Source: Tubiluchus corallicola (taxonomy: Eukaryota > Priapulida > Priapulimorpha > Priapulimorphida > Tubiluchidae). From it: a DNA stretch of 64,000 bases. The stretch is taken from assembly GCA_030141605.1 (NCBI GenBank), contig JAQGDQ010000041.1, positions 881,165-945,164 on the forward strand. The letters run 5' to 3'. Positions 37,441-51,400 of the stretch are shown piece by piece. The position numbers and the translations under genes are program-made. The stretch's first letter is position 1, and every line of letters begins with the position of its first letter. The notes beneath the pieces are model-generated. The model ran no database searches. It was given only the letters and a program-made list of their open reading frames with translations, and was not told where the DNA came from.

Positions 37441-38063
37441 TTTGCAATTTGATCAGGTCATGAATAAGACTGCAGAAGCACGAACCTCTCCTAAACCCAC
37501 TACTATGTGTACACGTAAAGGTCGAGTTATTAGATTGCCAAAGAAGTATTGTGATTAACGTGTTGTTTGACTTAACATTTTGTTTTGTTTATTACACTGT
37601 ATGCAACTAACTTACAGAGATTCCTTATTGTGTAATTGTCTATATATTTTCCTGTTCCATAGTAGTGTGGATCTGTTGTTTCTGCAAAAATAGTAGTTGG
37701 GATCTGCTGTCACTGTAACATGTGTCTTAATGTTGTATTGATTTCTATTGTGCAAGTTTTCGTTGAGCCTACAGAGGTTAAGTCTAATGTTGTAACCCAC
37801 TTGGCCTATTCTCTCCTGAGAATAGGAGTGGGAGGATGTGGAAGTTGGTCGCGAATTGCGGCCGTAATTGCTGTACGCGAATATGAATATAGTTCTGTTT
37901 GCAAGGATTTCCCAGACTGGTTTTTGGCGACGATGCCATGATCTGAAGTTTTACTAAAATTTGGTTTTGCTTTGTTGTCACTGATTGAGGCAACTCTCCT
38001 ATGTTTTGATTAATAAATACATTTAGCTACTCTACATTGTTCCAGTCCTAATTTGGGATTACA
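37441..38063 (+). mobile_element. Ty3/gypsy-like remnant: pol C-terminus plus 3' LTR
   Basis: At about 37457-37557 a frame reads through TSPKPTTMCTRKGRVIRLPK to KKYCD and a TAA stop. The TR.GR....PK.Y pattern is the usual last motif of gypsy-type integrase/Pol proteins. About 230 bases later, 37791-38063 has LTR character: it begins TGTAACCC and ends GGGATTACA (inverted TGTAA-CCC/TGTAATCCC), with AATAAA at 38012-38017. The 5' part of the element is absent, so a target duplication cannot be tested. This LTR does not resemble the solo LTR at 30396, so a second family is present. Confidence 0.65.
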
Positions 38064-39478
38064 GCCTAAATGTGAGAAAAGTCACAGCAATACATAGCTG
38101 CTCTAATGTATAAAAAAGCAACACAGCATATTAGGCAAGGTCGCTTCAAAGAAAGTTTTTGCGGTAAATTTTTGCACTACATTCTGCATGTCATTTTTTT
38201 CTGTTGGCCTAAAAGTATAATAGTGAGTCAAATACCTCATCAAATCTCAGGGAGCCAGGGTGGTAAGTTGGGTAAAAACTTAGTAGGATAGTAAGTCATG
38301 ATATGCCAAAAATGAAAAAAAAAGCAAAAGATCATAGCTGCTGGAGTGATTCTGTGAAGGATTTAAAAAGTTTTCTAATGATGAGATGATTAACTGTGCT
38401 AATTGCATGTTGACTATTTGCTATATAATGATATGGAAAATGACGAACGCTTCAAACATTGTTAATAAAATACTTTTATTATTACTGTACCACTATTTGA
38501 AAAGCTTTTATATCAGAGTAATCTTGCTGGTCTAGAATTTACAGAAAATTAGACTTGTAGTCAACAGTTACATCACTTATTTTAACTTCTTCAGCACAAG
38601 TGTCATTGTGTTTTATTCTATACGTTTGTTTGAAAGATATTGAGCATCCAAGTTGAGACAAAAAACTCAATTTTTCTCAAAAACCCTAGTTGTTTCTCAA
38701 GAATACAAAGAACAGTCAAGATCGACTTCATGTTGTATGAACAAAGACTGTAAGCAAAGAACAACATACAAAGACTGCATTATATTTATTGTGTACTCCA
38801 ACCTTTCTTTGCAATGTCAAAGTTAATAATGTAATTAATAATAATAATAATAATAATTAGAAAATTTTTCATAAAATATATGTGGACGGTACTTTGAGGC
38901 AAAAATATGCTTTGAGACTGGTCTAGATACAAAGGCATTTCAGAAGGTGCATCTCTCTTAAACATTTCATAGACTACACAATTCCACAGTTCCCTTGAGT
39001 GCAAAGATCAAAAGATTCCTATTCATCACAGCAAGGCTCTTTAGAAAAAAATTACTGATCATTTACAAATCATGTTTATATAACCGATCAACACTAATTA
39101 TGGTGTTTGTTGCTGCACTACAAAGCTATTCCTCTAATTTGTTGTTCCTATTAAAAAATTAACAAAAAAGGATTAAACGTTTCATGGCAGTTTTAGCAAA
39201 GTCCTGTATCATTTACTACATTACAATGTGGTATATATTTGTTTTAAATAAAAAGACAGTTATAAAGGTACATGCGTTCCTTTCTCGCTGTAACTTTGGT
39301 AAAATACAAAACAGTATTTTGACTATTAAATTTTATGACAATTAATACAAAAACTTGAAATTACTTTTAAATTCAAGATTTTAAACATCAGAACTTCCTG
39401 CTCTAATGGAGCAAACAATTACGCTAAGCTAGAATATTATCTAACAGAATTCTTTGTTAATTAATTAGTAGCGCTGTG
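38064..39478. other. Intergenic, includes a (TAA)n microsatellite
   Basis: No gene seen. A (TAA)n run lies at about 38836-38857. On the minus strand this is the 3' flank of the 14-exon coiled-coil gene; a possible AATAAA is near 38787, far from the stop codon. Confidence 0.4.
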
Positions 39479-42400
39479 CTAGACGCGTTTAAATCTCATC
39501 CTTCCACAATTTTCGAGGAATTCTGTAATAAAAACAATTATATAAGATAGGCCTATAATTATAATAAAAGCATAACATTCATTTTAAATGTACCAAAACC
39601 AACTCAGAAAGTTTCTTATTCTCAGATAATTGCATTAATACAACATTCAGGACCACTATCTTTGACATTATTGAAAACTTTTCTCAACAAGTTGCTTTAC
39701 ATTGCGTAGTGATGAATAATTACCCAAATTTCAAGCCAAACTCCAAAATCAAATAAAACCCATCTGGCGATGCAGCACATCTGTTACAAAAAGACAAAGA
39801 ATTAGAAGTTATGTAAAGATTTAAAAAGAGAAACTGACTTTATATCGATTTGCATATCAATAACATATAAAAAGCTAATATTACCATCCTGTTTGGATTT
39901 CTTTTCTTCACTGTCTGGTAGTTCATTTTTGAGGACTGATGTCACTGCTTCTTCCTGATTTGATTCAGATTCCAACTGCTGTTGTTCTCTTTCTTGCACC
40001 TGTGTATGATAGGTAGCGTGAAAAAAATTGAATGGGGTCTTGATTTGTATCAGGGACCTTTGAATTTCAAATTGAACATCGTAGATCATTAGATCACTCA
40101 GTCCTTTTGATCAAAACAGGTTCTGATTAAATTTGAACTTATTAGGATTTACTTTGAATCTCCCTTTAGCGCCTTGATAGCAGTTTAAAATTGTGCGCTT
40201 CTAATTTAAAGTGTATTTGATTAAATCCAGGCTGAGTTAGTCTTTTAATTTGCAGTTTTAGATTTTATTGTCACATTATTTTTGCAGAATATATTTACAA
40301 CAATCATCTATAAGTGCAAAATACTGAACATAAAAATATTTGGTAACAAAGTTAACATCATCAGCCCAACTAAAAAAGAACTATAAGAACATTCTGTTCA
40401 ATTGTACACGATTCCAAAGGCGAAATTATCGGCATAATTGATTATAGCAGGAGTGTCCAACATACGGCCCGCGGGCCAGAATCCGGCCCGCCATGCGTTT
40501 CTATCTGGCCCGCGAAGTTTCTCTTATTTTGTCAAAATTTAATAGACAGCTGCACTTGTAACTCAACTATCAGATTTGCTGGTCGTCAACAATCCATGAA
40601 GGTCACAGTCATTAACACGTGACTTCGATTTCTGACTCAGCAGGTCGCCACAAGGCAGACAGACAGTTTAAACGTAAACATTGTAAACTGATCAAAAGCA
40701 TAAACTTATAAGACTATCTCTTCTATCTTAAATGTAACATAAAATGTATTTTGTGCTTCATTGTCTTTTTGTGGTTGTGAAATTGTTAATCCGGCCCGCG
40801 ACTGCTTTGAAGGTTGTACACTTGGCCCTCAGTTCAAAAAGGTTGGACACCCCTGGATTATAGTTAGACTTGTGATCCTCCTATATGCAGATCTGAGACA
40901 GACTGCAACTCGTGACTGAAATGAGACTGTCTTGTCATTTGTTGGGTTCACAGTCGTTCCTAGTAACAGTGCTCTGCTTGATAACTAAACAATCTTGTTG
41001 AAATACGGCAAGACCCTTTTCAGCTGTAATATATTTTGCCTTTTTTCAAAGCTATAATCCGCACTTCTGTAGCTTATGACTTGCAAGTATCAAGGTACTA
41101 TATAATTTTCACAATCTATTTGAAAGCTAGGATGTCACTGTTGTTTTCAAATTTTTGTAACATTTGATAAAAAACCTGCAATTGTTGACGACGACGGCGA
41201 CGCTTGCTAAGCTTCTCGTGCAAGCCAGCTTGCATGCGAATCCGATTCTCCTCCTGACCTTGATGAAACTGCTGCATCTCCTCTTCATGTTGCTTCTTTA
41301 AATTTTCAATGTTACCTGCACGTAAGAATGTCCAAATATCAATTAGCGATAAACAGTATAAATGCAATAAATGATATCTAATGCTATCAATGCCCCTGAA
41401 CCTACTAGATGAAAAAAATCACGCAAGCTAGGATTGCAACACATACCATGCTGACTGTATTACCAACATAAATTTCAAACATCATCTCATTTTTATTCGC
41501 TTGGCACTCTGTAAGCTAAAATCTGTGGCAGAACTGGAGCCTAGATCATCATGAAGGGTAATCGCCAGAGACGAGGCACAGAAGCCTTTACTGTGATTAC
41601 GAAGTAGCTTTCTGCTCAGTCTCAATACTGTTTACAACATTACAGTAACAAGTTTTGTTCAGATTTAATTTCTGTCATTTCAATTTTCGTGAAATTTCTA
41701 TTTTACAAAATTAAATCCCATATTGAATTTAACAACAAATTATATAATGTGTTTCACACGTCACCACGTCCCAAACTCAACAAATCTACCCTAAATAAAT
41801 TTTTTTATTGACCTATCCTTACATAGTTGCGCTCTCTTTCATGCTCACATCTCAATCTAAATTAGCCCTTTACCATTAAGCCGGACTGAGTCTAAACTCT
41901 AAATCTAAACTTGCAGGCCACGACAATAATAAAACAGCTGGTGATGTTCATTGCTTCAAAATGCATATGTACTTGAGACCATTATTATAGTCAGTCGTTA
42001 GATCAACAATTCAAAGAATTAAAATGCTAATTTTTTTATTTATCACCATCACAGCAATTGACCAGGTCAACCTAGCTTAACAGTTAGTCAAATGATTCTA
42101 CATTTATACAATTTTACCTGTTAGGCTTTTCATTACAACTATGCTATAAATGTCACCCAGGAATAAATATACGTTAAAATTGAGATAAAACCTTGATAAA
42201 TAAAGATCACATCCGGGTATTTCACACGTCGCTCATTATTTTTAAAATTTGCTAAAATAGCTATTACAAGACAAACCATATGACAATTCAACTGCTAAGT
42301 TTACAACTCACTAGAATTTTAGTTGCATCAAACTTCATAAATCGTAAGTCTACTTTATGAAACAAGCCAAACAACTATTCTACATATTGTTGGACAACAT

Positions 42401-45400
42401 AAAAGAAACACATGCAGGCCCAAGGAGAGGGGGTGCAGCTGGACGCCCTACTCTGGCTATGCAACGGTAAAGTTAGAAACTCTAAATTTTTTTGGCTGGA
42501 CAATATTTTTATTGGATTCTCACCTACATTTGAGATTATTTCATATGTTAAACAATGAAGACCTAGTACTGTAAAACATGAATCTTTAACTTGATTTATG
42601 CATGTTAGGCCTAACAATTTGTGCAGCTGGGTCCAGCCACAGAATAATTTCCAATTTTCTAAACCTAACATCAGTTTTGTGCATTGTACAGCCAAAGCTC
42701 GCCTATAGATTTTTCTACAAGTCGGGCAGTCTCAGTTTGCTCACGAGCAATATCCAGGTGATATTACTGATGAACTCATAATGGAGATGAGACATTGGCC
42801 AACATTTACATTCAGTAAACTGAAACAGGTTAAAGTTTCCTTAGATCCACAATGACACAGGGACGGCTAGCAGACCTGGCAATATTCAGTACTGAGCCTT
42901 TTTATTTAGTAGAAAATGAACTGGGACGTATTATGGTTCACTGTGAAATTAAAATATTACAGTTATTAAGAAATAAAGATTATTAAATTATTGTAGTGCA
43001 TTTTATTATCTTCATGTCCTTGTACAGGTGAGGGAAAGATGCCCAAAATTTGTCTTGGTCCTCACATAAAAATTTTTTCGGCAGCCTTGAACACAAGCAT
43101 TCCTTGTCCGTTGTTCTAATGTGGGGAGGTCTCGCAGCTTGGTAGCATGCACTTTGCTCTTAATGTAACTTCACAAAAAGAAGTTCATGGTGTGTGCTCC
43201 AGAGAGTGAGCAATCCATGTGACTTTAAACCTCTGCTTTAGATCAACACAGTAGCAGAAGGAAATGGCACAAAACTTCAAATGCAGGCTCAAAAACTTCT
43301 GACCTACTTAGTAAGAGTTTACCATAAGATGAATGTCATTAGACAACTAGCAGCAAAGAAAACTGAAAAAAATTGCGAGTGATTTATAAAACACCTTGGC
43401 CTATTTGATCAATACTTACCAAATATGTCTTGTTGGGAAGGCATGGCAGCAGATGACAATGTGTTGTCAGCATGTTCTTTTGGAACTTCAGCCTAAAAAA
43501 CAATGAAAAGATATTACAAGATCAATATAAAGATTAACACAGTAACTGAAAGCAGGTAGTGAATAAGATCTCTCCACCCAACTGTACATTCTGCAAAATA
43601 ACCAAACATTGCTTTTCTGAAGCTAAAAGTATAAACAAGACGTGATGTCATGCGATGGGCAACGATTCGTTCTGTTTACCACGAGGAGACATTATGCTGT
43701 TTCATACCTTTAATAAATAGTGATTACTACTTTCCCTTACTTAAATTTTAAATTTAAAAGTACATACTTTAATAAATTTAAATTAACACAACAGAGAAAA
43801 GTAAAACTTAGTGACAACAATATCTGATTTAATTTCGTGCAGCAAGGACTTCAGATAACACAACGTAAATCAGCATAAAATCAAAGACCAATAATAATGC
43901 AATAATCCATTGCATACCTTACGTGGTGAATACAGCAAATTTCACAGCACACAAAGAAGATGTATGGCAAAAGATAGGAGACATCACACTGCAAGAATTT
44001 GACAACCTACACACACAAAAATGCATGTGAAAAGCAAAAATGCAAAACATTACTGACCAGCTATCAGCCATTATTAGCAATTATGCTTCGTCTGCAGTGG
44101 CATGCCAATACACATGTTAGCACATTAATTATCACGATCAAAAAAATCATATTCCATTCATTATCCAGCCAATCGCTTTTGGCAGGTTTCATGTACCTGT
44201 ATTCAGCACAACAAGTGCTAAATTTTTGGCATTTGCTTGCTGTAATAAGGTCAAAATTAGCAAAACGAAAGGCTATGTCATAGTTCATACCAGCGATCGC
44301 TCGGCTGTGAAACAAATTTTATTAGCTTCTGTTTAAAGTAAACTCATCCAATGGTAACTATAATGGCTGATAAAAATAAGTTGCAAAACTGGTTAAGCAG
44401 TTCTTGTGCATATGAACAATGGCATATAGATGTGACAGTACAATAGGTAAAGCACATAGCTTGTAAACGAGAAGTCTATGCTCAATTTCTAACCAGATCA
44501 AAACGAAAGTTTTCCAAAAACTTATTTATTTATAGCTTCGAGTCTTACAATAAAAATAGTATAAACATGGTCTTCAAAATGGGTATAGCTACTCAACTGT
44601 CGACATTTTTGACTCCTATTAGTACATGTGGTGCAGTAGTTGTTGGCATGACTGTTTGCTGGCCATGTTATTTGCAACACTGCACCCTCTTAAGAAAACA
44701 AATGAATTAACCATTATTGAACTGCATTGTGAAATAAAATCAAGTGCAGCAATGCGACTTACCATATTTCTTTATTTATGACTTCACATTGTCATAAGTT
44801 TTAGTTAATGCTATCAATAATTGTGAAAATGTCACAACACAGCAGTTTTTTACTAAAATAATATGCTAAGAAACAAAAAACACTGCAAAACTAAAATAAA
44901 CTCACATAATGCAAATAAACTGACCAGCAGGTCAAAACAAGTTACATTCTCAAGTGATCATTAGCACACTTTACCATTAAATCGGGTTTTATTGTCTGTT
45001 CAGCCAGTTCCTTGTTTATGGACACTGAATCTGCTTCGGCAAATTCAACTTTTGGTTCTTCAGTCTCGGCTACTTTAGCAGCAGGAACCCAAGCATCTAG
45101 CTCATCTGCAAATAAATCTTGATTCATTAAAGCAATATGGCACTCTAAATAAGGCTACATTAGATATCACATATATGACGACATGTTCTTTAAGCTACTT
45201 CACTTTAGCAGCAGGAACCAATGCACATATTCGTGTGCAAGGAATTTGAATGCTAAATGATTAAGCAGTGTTTAATACAATTTTGAACCAGTTACATACT
45301 GTAACATATCCAGCAAGTGAAAAGCACTTTTTCAATCTTTAAATTTTATTATGATAGCTGGGACGGTCAGTAAATGAGACAAAAACCCACTCACCTGAGT

Positions 45401-48400
45401 TCCTTTGGACTCAATACAGAGGAAAAGGGTAAAGAAGGGTATGTCATCTATGCAGTGTTTTAAGTTTATTGATAAAGGTATAAGTGAAGAGAGAGTAAGA
45501 TATCATTAATAAGATTGTTTAAATGCATTTGTGCAGTAATAAATGCAATAGCGTAAAGCTAATATTCAAAGCATAAGTATAAGAAATTGTGTGTACTGCC
45601 ATGTGAACATGAAACAAATGCCAGTTAAGTTCCATAATATCTTATACGTTAATCTAAACAGACAGGTTGCTTTTAGTTTTTATATACTCTACCTATATCG
45701 ATTTGCTCAGCCTCTCGATCACCCAGAACTTCTCGAACCTTCTCTCGCATCAAGAACATGCGCTCTTTGTGTAACTCTTTTTCTTTTTCTGCTTCCAGTA
45801 CCATTACTTCCTCCAAGTCTTTAGTAATGCTAGTATTGATAACCTGCAAACATCACAAAGTAAATAGGTACCCATATTTTACACTTAATCAGGTCTTTCA
45901 AAAGAGTAAAATCATACAAAATAGGATCAATTTCAGTGACAGACGCTAAATTTGTGAAGACAGACAATCTAGTTTTCGCAAAAGCTCATAAGCTCCTAAA
46001 AGATAACCTTAAAAACAGTAGCCTATATGTAGTCAAAGTCCCCAGCAGATAAGAAGGTCCAGAATCGGAACAATGTAAATATATTATTGCTAAATGATGG
46101 TGATGATGATGATGACGATGATGATGGTGGTGGTGACGGTGATTATGATGATGGAGATAAATGAATGTAAGAGGGTGTCATTCATGTCGACAATAATGAC
46201 GACAAAGATAACACTGAAAATGACAACAGTATTTAAAAAACAAGACAGCCATTTACCTCAGTAAACCAGTACAGTAAAGCAGCACATCTCTTATGAGTTG
46301 CATCATAACAATGCCAGGCGTGTGCATGACGTTCCACGGATTGCATGTCAGTGAAAACATAGTGAGCTGCTCGTGCTAATGTATCTACCTCGCTAGGTCC
46401 ACAATACGGAAACTGCAAAGGTCAAAATTGTATAGTTACATAATTATACTAAATGTAATACTGTACATACAAACTATCAACCCAGCATGCACAGCTGCAC
46501 GCACATATAAATACATATACAGATATGCACAATCTGCATGCTGTAAGCATAAAAATGATTTAAGTTTAAAAGATGTGTAGCATGCATTTTCATTTCCCTG
46601 AAAGCAGGCTTAAGACTTATAGCACACACATATTACCACAATCTGAGCAAATTATCAAATAAGTTAATAACACACCAATTTAACACAATTTAATGCAAAT
46701 ATAAAACAATTCGTTCCTTTAAAAAATATTTATATTTGGAAACTGGCAATCACATAAAAGCAAGAACATATTCAAGTAGTCACAGAAAACTGATCTACTG
46801 TTATCGCCGTTTTAATTAGCTTGTACTTTAAGCAAAATGATTGAATCCAGCTTTGACTAAAAATGGTTCTCTGTCCTCAAACTGTGAACAGCAGCACATG
46901 AAGAGATTCTTTGCACAGTAATGATTAACCAAGCAGCTTGTACAGCAAGTGGTCTGTAATGCAATGCAGTCTTATTCAAACAAAAAAAGAAACGTCATGA
47001 CCATATACTAAACTAGCCATGCAGGATGTCAAGAGGATGATTTTATAATTAAATTACTGTATACAGCAACTACTTGTTGGCAGATACACGACTCGTCATG
47101 CAGATGTTCCCAGGGGTACCAGAAGCAGTGGGACAACCTTTTATAACAAAAACTCCAAAAATATAAAGGCTAAACAGTTTTTTCATTACATTATAATGAT
47201 AAATCGTTACAAAATGGATGTGCTTACATCCACATGCACTTCATTAACAAATTTATTGTCCAGAAGAAGTTAGGTTTGTCTATCTTTTGTCATTGCTGTC
47301 GTAATTATTGTTTTTGCTGTCAAACAAAGTTCCCTTTCAACAAAGCTGTCAACCTCTTAAATTTACTTCTGGCACCCCTCTTCAAATATGCATGATAAAG
47401 AAATTTATTTATTGAGCCAATTCTACAATAAATTATATAGGTGATCATTCAGTATGCAACTACTATAGCTATAGTTTATAAATCTATGGACTATATATGT
47501 TACACCCCTGATCAGTCCTACATAACAAATTCTGCAGAAACAGATCTTTTCGGCAAATGTTCATCTATATTAATTATATTCGGCAGATCTATATTAATAA
47601 TATTAATTACATTTAATATATAATTAATAATTATTCTTGCATATTAGAATCAGAATTTAAAGAAGCCACCAACCATTAACATTACAGGTTCAGTTTTACC
47701 TGAATATTCTCCAGCTGTGCATGTGCATTTCGTTGATTCTGTATTGCAGCTACCAGGTAATTCCTAACTTCAGCTGCCATGTGAGACATTCGAGCCAAAT
47801 CACTATGAAATAATATGAGAATTAAGAACTGTTTCATCTTAATTTACTGGCATCCCAAATTAAAATTTCAAATTAGTATTTCAAACTACTACAGTAATAC
47901 TGTACGAATGTCGCTTCTGCAAAGAGATTTATAAATAGACATAATTGCCTTGTAGTCAATTAAAATGTAGTTTTTTATAACACTGTTGTGTATTTATTTA
48001 TATTCTAAAGAAAGTCTAAAATACGTTGATCAGTAAACATCGCAGGTTATGGGCAGAAACATTTTGCAGTCAATAACACCAGCATACATGTAATTTTTTG
48101 TGGGGTAAGTAATGTTATGAGATGCAGGCGATTATAACTGTCATTCAAAAAATATTATTAATGGGTCATTATATCTACTGCATAATTCTTAATCACAACA
48201 AATTTGCATCAACTAATCACCAAGGGCTAAAACAAAACAAAAAACGGCTACAACTTTCACTTTTACTTAGTTAAAACATTAGTCAGTGAATTGCATGCAC
48301 ATTTTCTGTAAGTGCATACAGCTGAATCATACTGAGATTCAAAAAGCGAAAACACCTATTTATATTTAATGTTTCATAATGCAATATAATAAAATTAAAT

Positions 48401-51400
48401 AATAGTCGAGGTTTCAAATGGGCTTTTTTAATTGCAACAATGACTCTTTATTATGACTCAAATCTAAAACTGCTACAGAATAAAGAAGCCATTATTTTTA
48501 TTAGGTGAACAGGGTTACTATCTCTTTGGCTCACAATAAAACACCTTTTGATGCCGCCTAATTGTGTAGTAACCTACTAGCAAGTGCAATCAATAATACA
48601 TTCTGTTTATAGTAGCACCATGGTACACAACATACGTGCAGCTGTCGTTGCTACATACCACTTCACGATGTTAAAATATATCACAAGCAATATGGTATCC
48701 TGAACGAACTATTGATTTTGTTCTTTCTGATAATCAGCCAACTCAAATTCTTAGTAAGCAGCTGAATGTATGCAAATTAGCATGAAAAAGTGCTAAAAAG
48801 TTTTCAGACACTGCAAACTGTAACCAAAGAATGAACATTTCAACTACACATATATACAACACATGAATGTCAAACAAGTAGTTAAATTATAGATATATAG
48901 GGACAGACATCATCTTTATTTATCACATATTTACATGTCGTATATGATACAAAAAACACAGATAACTTAGCAGATATTTTCAAAAGAAAAACACTGATTA
49001 TGGTGATATATGGTTATACTCACAATTGGCAGGTCAATTAATTTAAATGAATTTTATCATTTTTATGAATACATTGCTCTTAACTAGGATTTGAAGAAAA
49101 TTCTCTGGGTGAAATTACAATGCAGTGTTGTTTCGATATATTTGACAAATACCTCCAAGGTTATCTGTCAAGTTAAATCCTTTTCAATGTGGCTTTTCAA
49201 TTTTTTTCTTGATGTAGCTCACATATCGTAGTGACATTTATGAATGATTGTTAAATGCTTGTTAAATTATTATCAAATCAATATACTGTTACGCTGCACT
49301 AGATTACAAATGTCAGGCTTTGTGTGAGCATATGTTTACTGATCAAACACTCATGGTTATTCATTATATTCATCATGAAAGAAGATAAACACTGTAATGT
49401 ATTTGGCAAATGAGGTGAGTTACCAAGACCTTATGCCTTTTGCATAGACCAAGACTTTGCAACAAGCTACTGTAAAAACTGAAAACAACTGCAAAATCAA
49501 TTACACAAATTTTGCATGTACATCATCTGCTAATAATCATCGCAGAAATGTCATCAGTTAAATAGCATACGCTACTATAAGTAGTGATACCAGTGCATGC
49601 CTACATGATATGTATGCACATGTTTTAGTGAATAAAAGCTACAAAGCACAAATCCAACTAAAACATTATTTGCCTAACTTTTTTTTGGCAACACCAAAAT
49701 TCTTACGTTTCTTGCCGCAAGTTTTTCCAACGGCCGACGGCAAAAGCAAGCTGATTACAAGCATAATGTATCAACAGGCGTGCCGTGTGCCATCTATACC
49801 GAGCAATGCTGACTTGTTGACGTCTCTCACTCAGCATGTTCAGCTCAGATTCTAACTTGTCTTCCTTCTCGCTTCCATATTCTCCATCAAAAATTTCACC
49901 TAACAGAATGAGATTAATTTGTATTAACTTTTTCATGACAATACTTGCCAAAACATTTGGTCTCTTTATTTGTTTGTATATACAGGGTTGTCCAAACAAA
50001 ACAAAAATAAAAAGTCAAAATGCGCAAAATCTTAGCGGAATAACAATGAATATATATATTCTATACATAAGAAAAAAATTAGTAGTGAGTTTCATCTTTT
50101 ATTTTTGTTGAACTTTTAAAAAATGTGATGTGTAAAATTGTATTTCTATAAGAAATAAAACAAAATTTTTCCCAAATTTTATGTTTTATATGAAAAAATT
50201 CAGCTTTTGATATTAACATAACTCAGAAAAAATTTTCTATGTAGTTTCCTTCCAGATCAATTACTTTACAAAGCCTAGATTAGAATTGGTCAATAACTGA
50301 ATTACTCTCATTCTGCTGAAATTTAACCCATACTTGAAGTAAAACCTTTTTCAGTTCAGGAACATCAGTGATTTCTCTTACTTTATAAACTTGCAACGAT
50401 AAGTTCTGCAAAAGCTTAAAAGAGGATTTAAGTCAGTGCTGTTTTCCAAGCTAAGCAGATAAAGAGACATCAAAAGCTGGATTTAATTTTTCATTTAAAA
50501 CAGTAAGTATTGTAAAAAAATCTTTCCTTTGTTATGGAAACAATTTTAAACATCACATTGGTAAACGGTTCAGCAAAAATAATACATAAATGTACAAGTA
50601 TTTTTTGTGTAAATTTATAAAACGTATATGTACATGTATATTCATTGTTATTCTGTTAAGTCTTTCTTGACTTTTGACTTGTAATTTTTGTTTTATTAAC
50701 AAATTTTTAGGTAATGTCTTTTATGAATAACCCTGCATACAGTATTTCATATATATATATATATATATAATACTGATATATATCAATGTCCACTTAACTC
50801 TCTGCAAAAACTAAACAAGAATAGTGGTGCTTGATTTTTGTGGCTGGAGTTGTAAGTCAGACTCATTATGAAAAACAATGGGGACTGCTTTGTCTGACTG
50901 TTTGTCTGTCTAACCTGCAATCAAATGAAATCCCAGAAAAAATCAATGACTTACTAAACCCCTTTAGATTTTGCCATCATAAGAAACGAAATATGGTTTA
51001 TATATTTGCTTGTCTGTCTGTCTGGATAGTATGTACAAGTAAGTGGTAGTAGTCATCACCTGTACACTTGCCAATGGACTTGGCAAAGAGTACATGACAT
51101 TCTTTTGACATTTTCTAGAACTATAAGCTGTAAACAAACAGAGGCAGTACAAAGTGTCTGGCATTCTCAAAGTTTAAATTATCTACTCTATGCCATATCT
51201 ATACAATAATGCTCTCAAACATTATGTGTAATATCCTAAATTTATTTAGCTAAACAACTACATGAAACAGCATGTAAACAAAATGATCAAACTAACCTAA
51301 TAAGTCATCCAGTTTCTTGTACAGTTCTTGTAAGCGTGCATTTTCCCGTTTCAACTGCAAAATTTCCATGTTCAAGGTTTGCAACTGCTTCTCAGATGAT

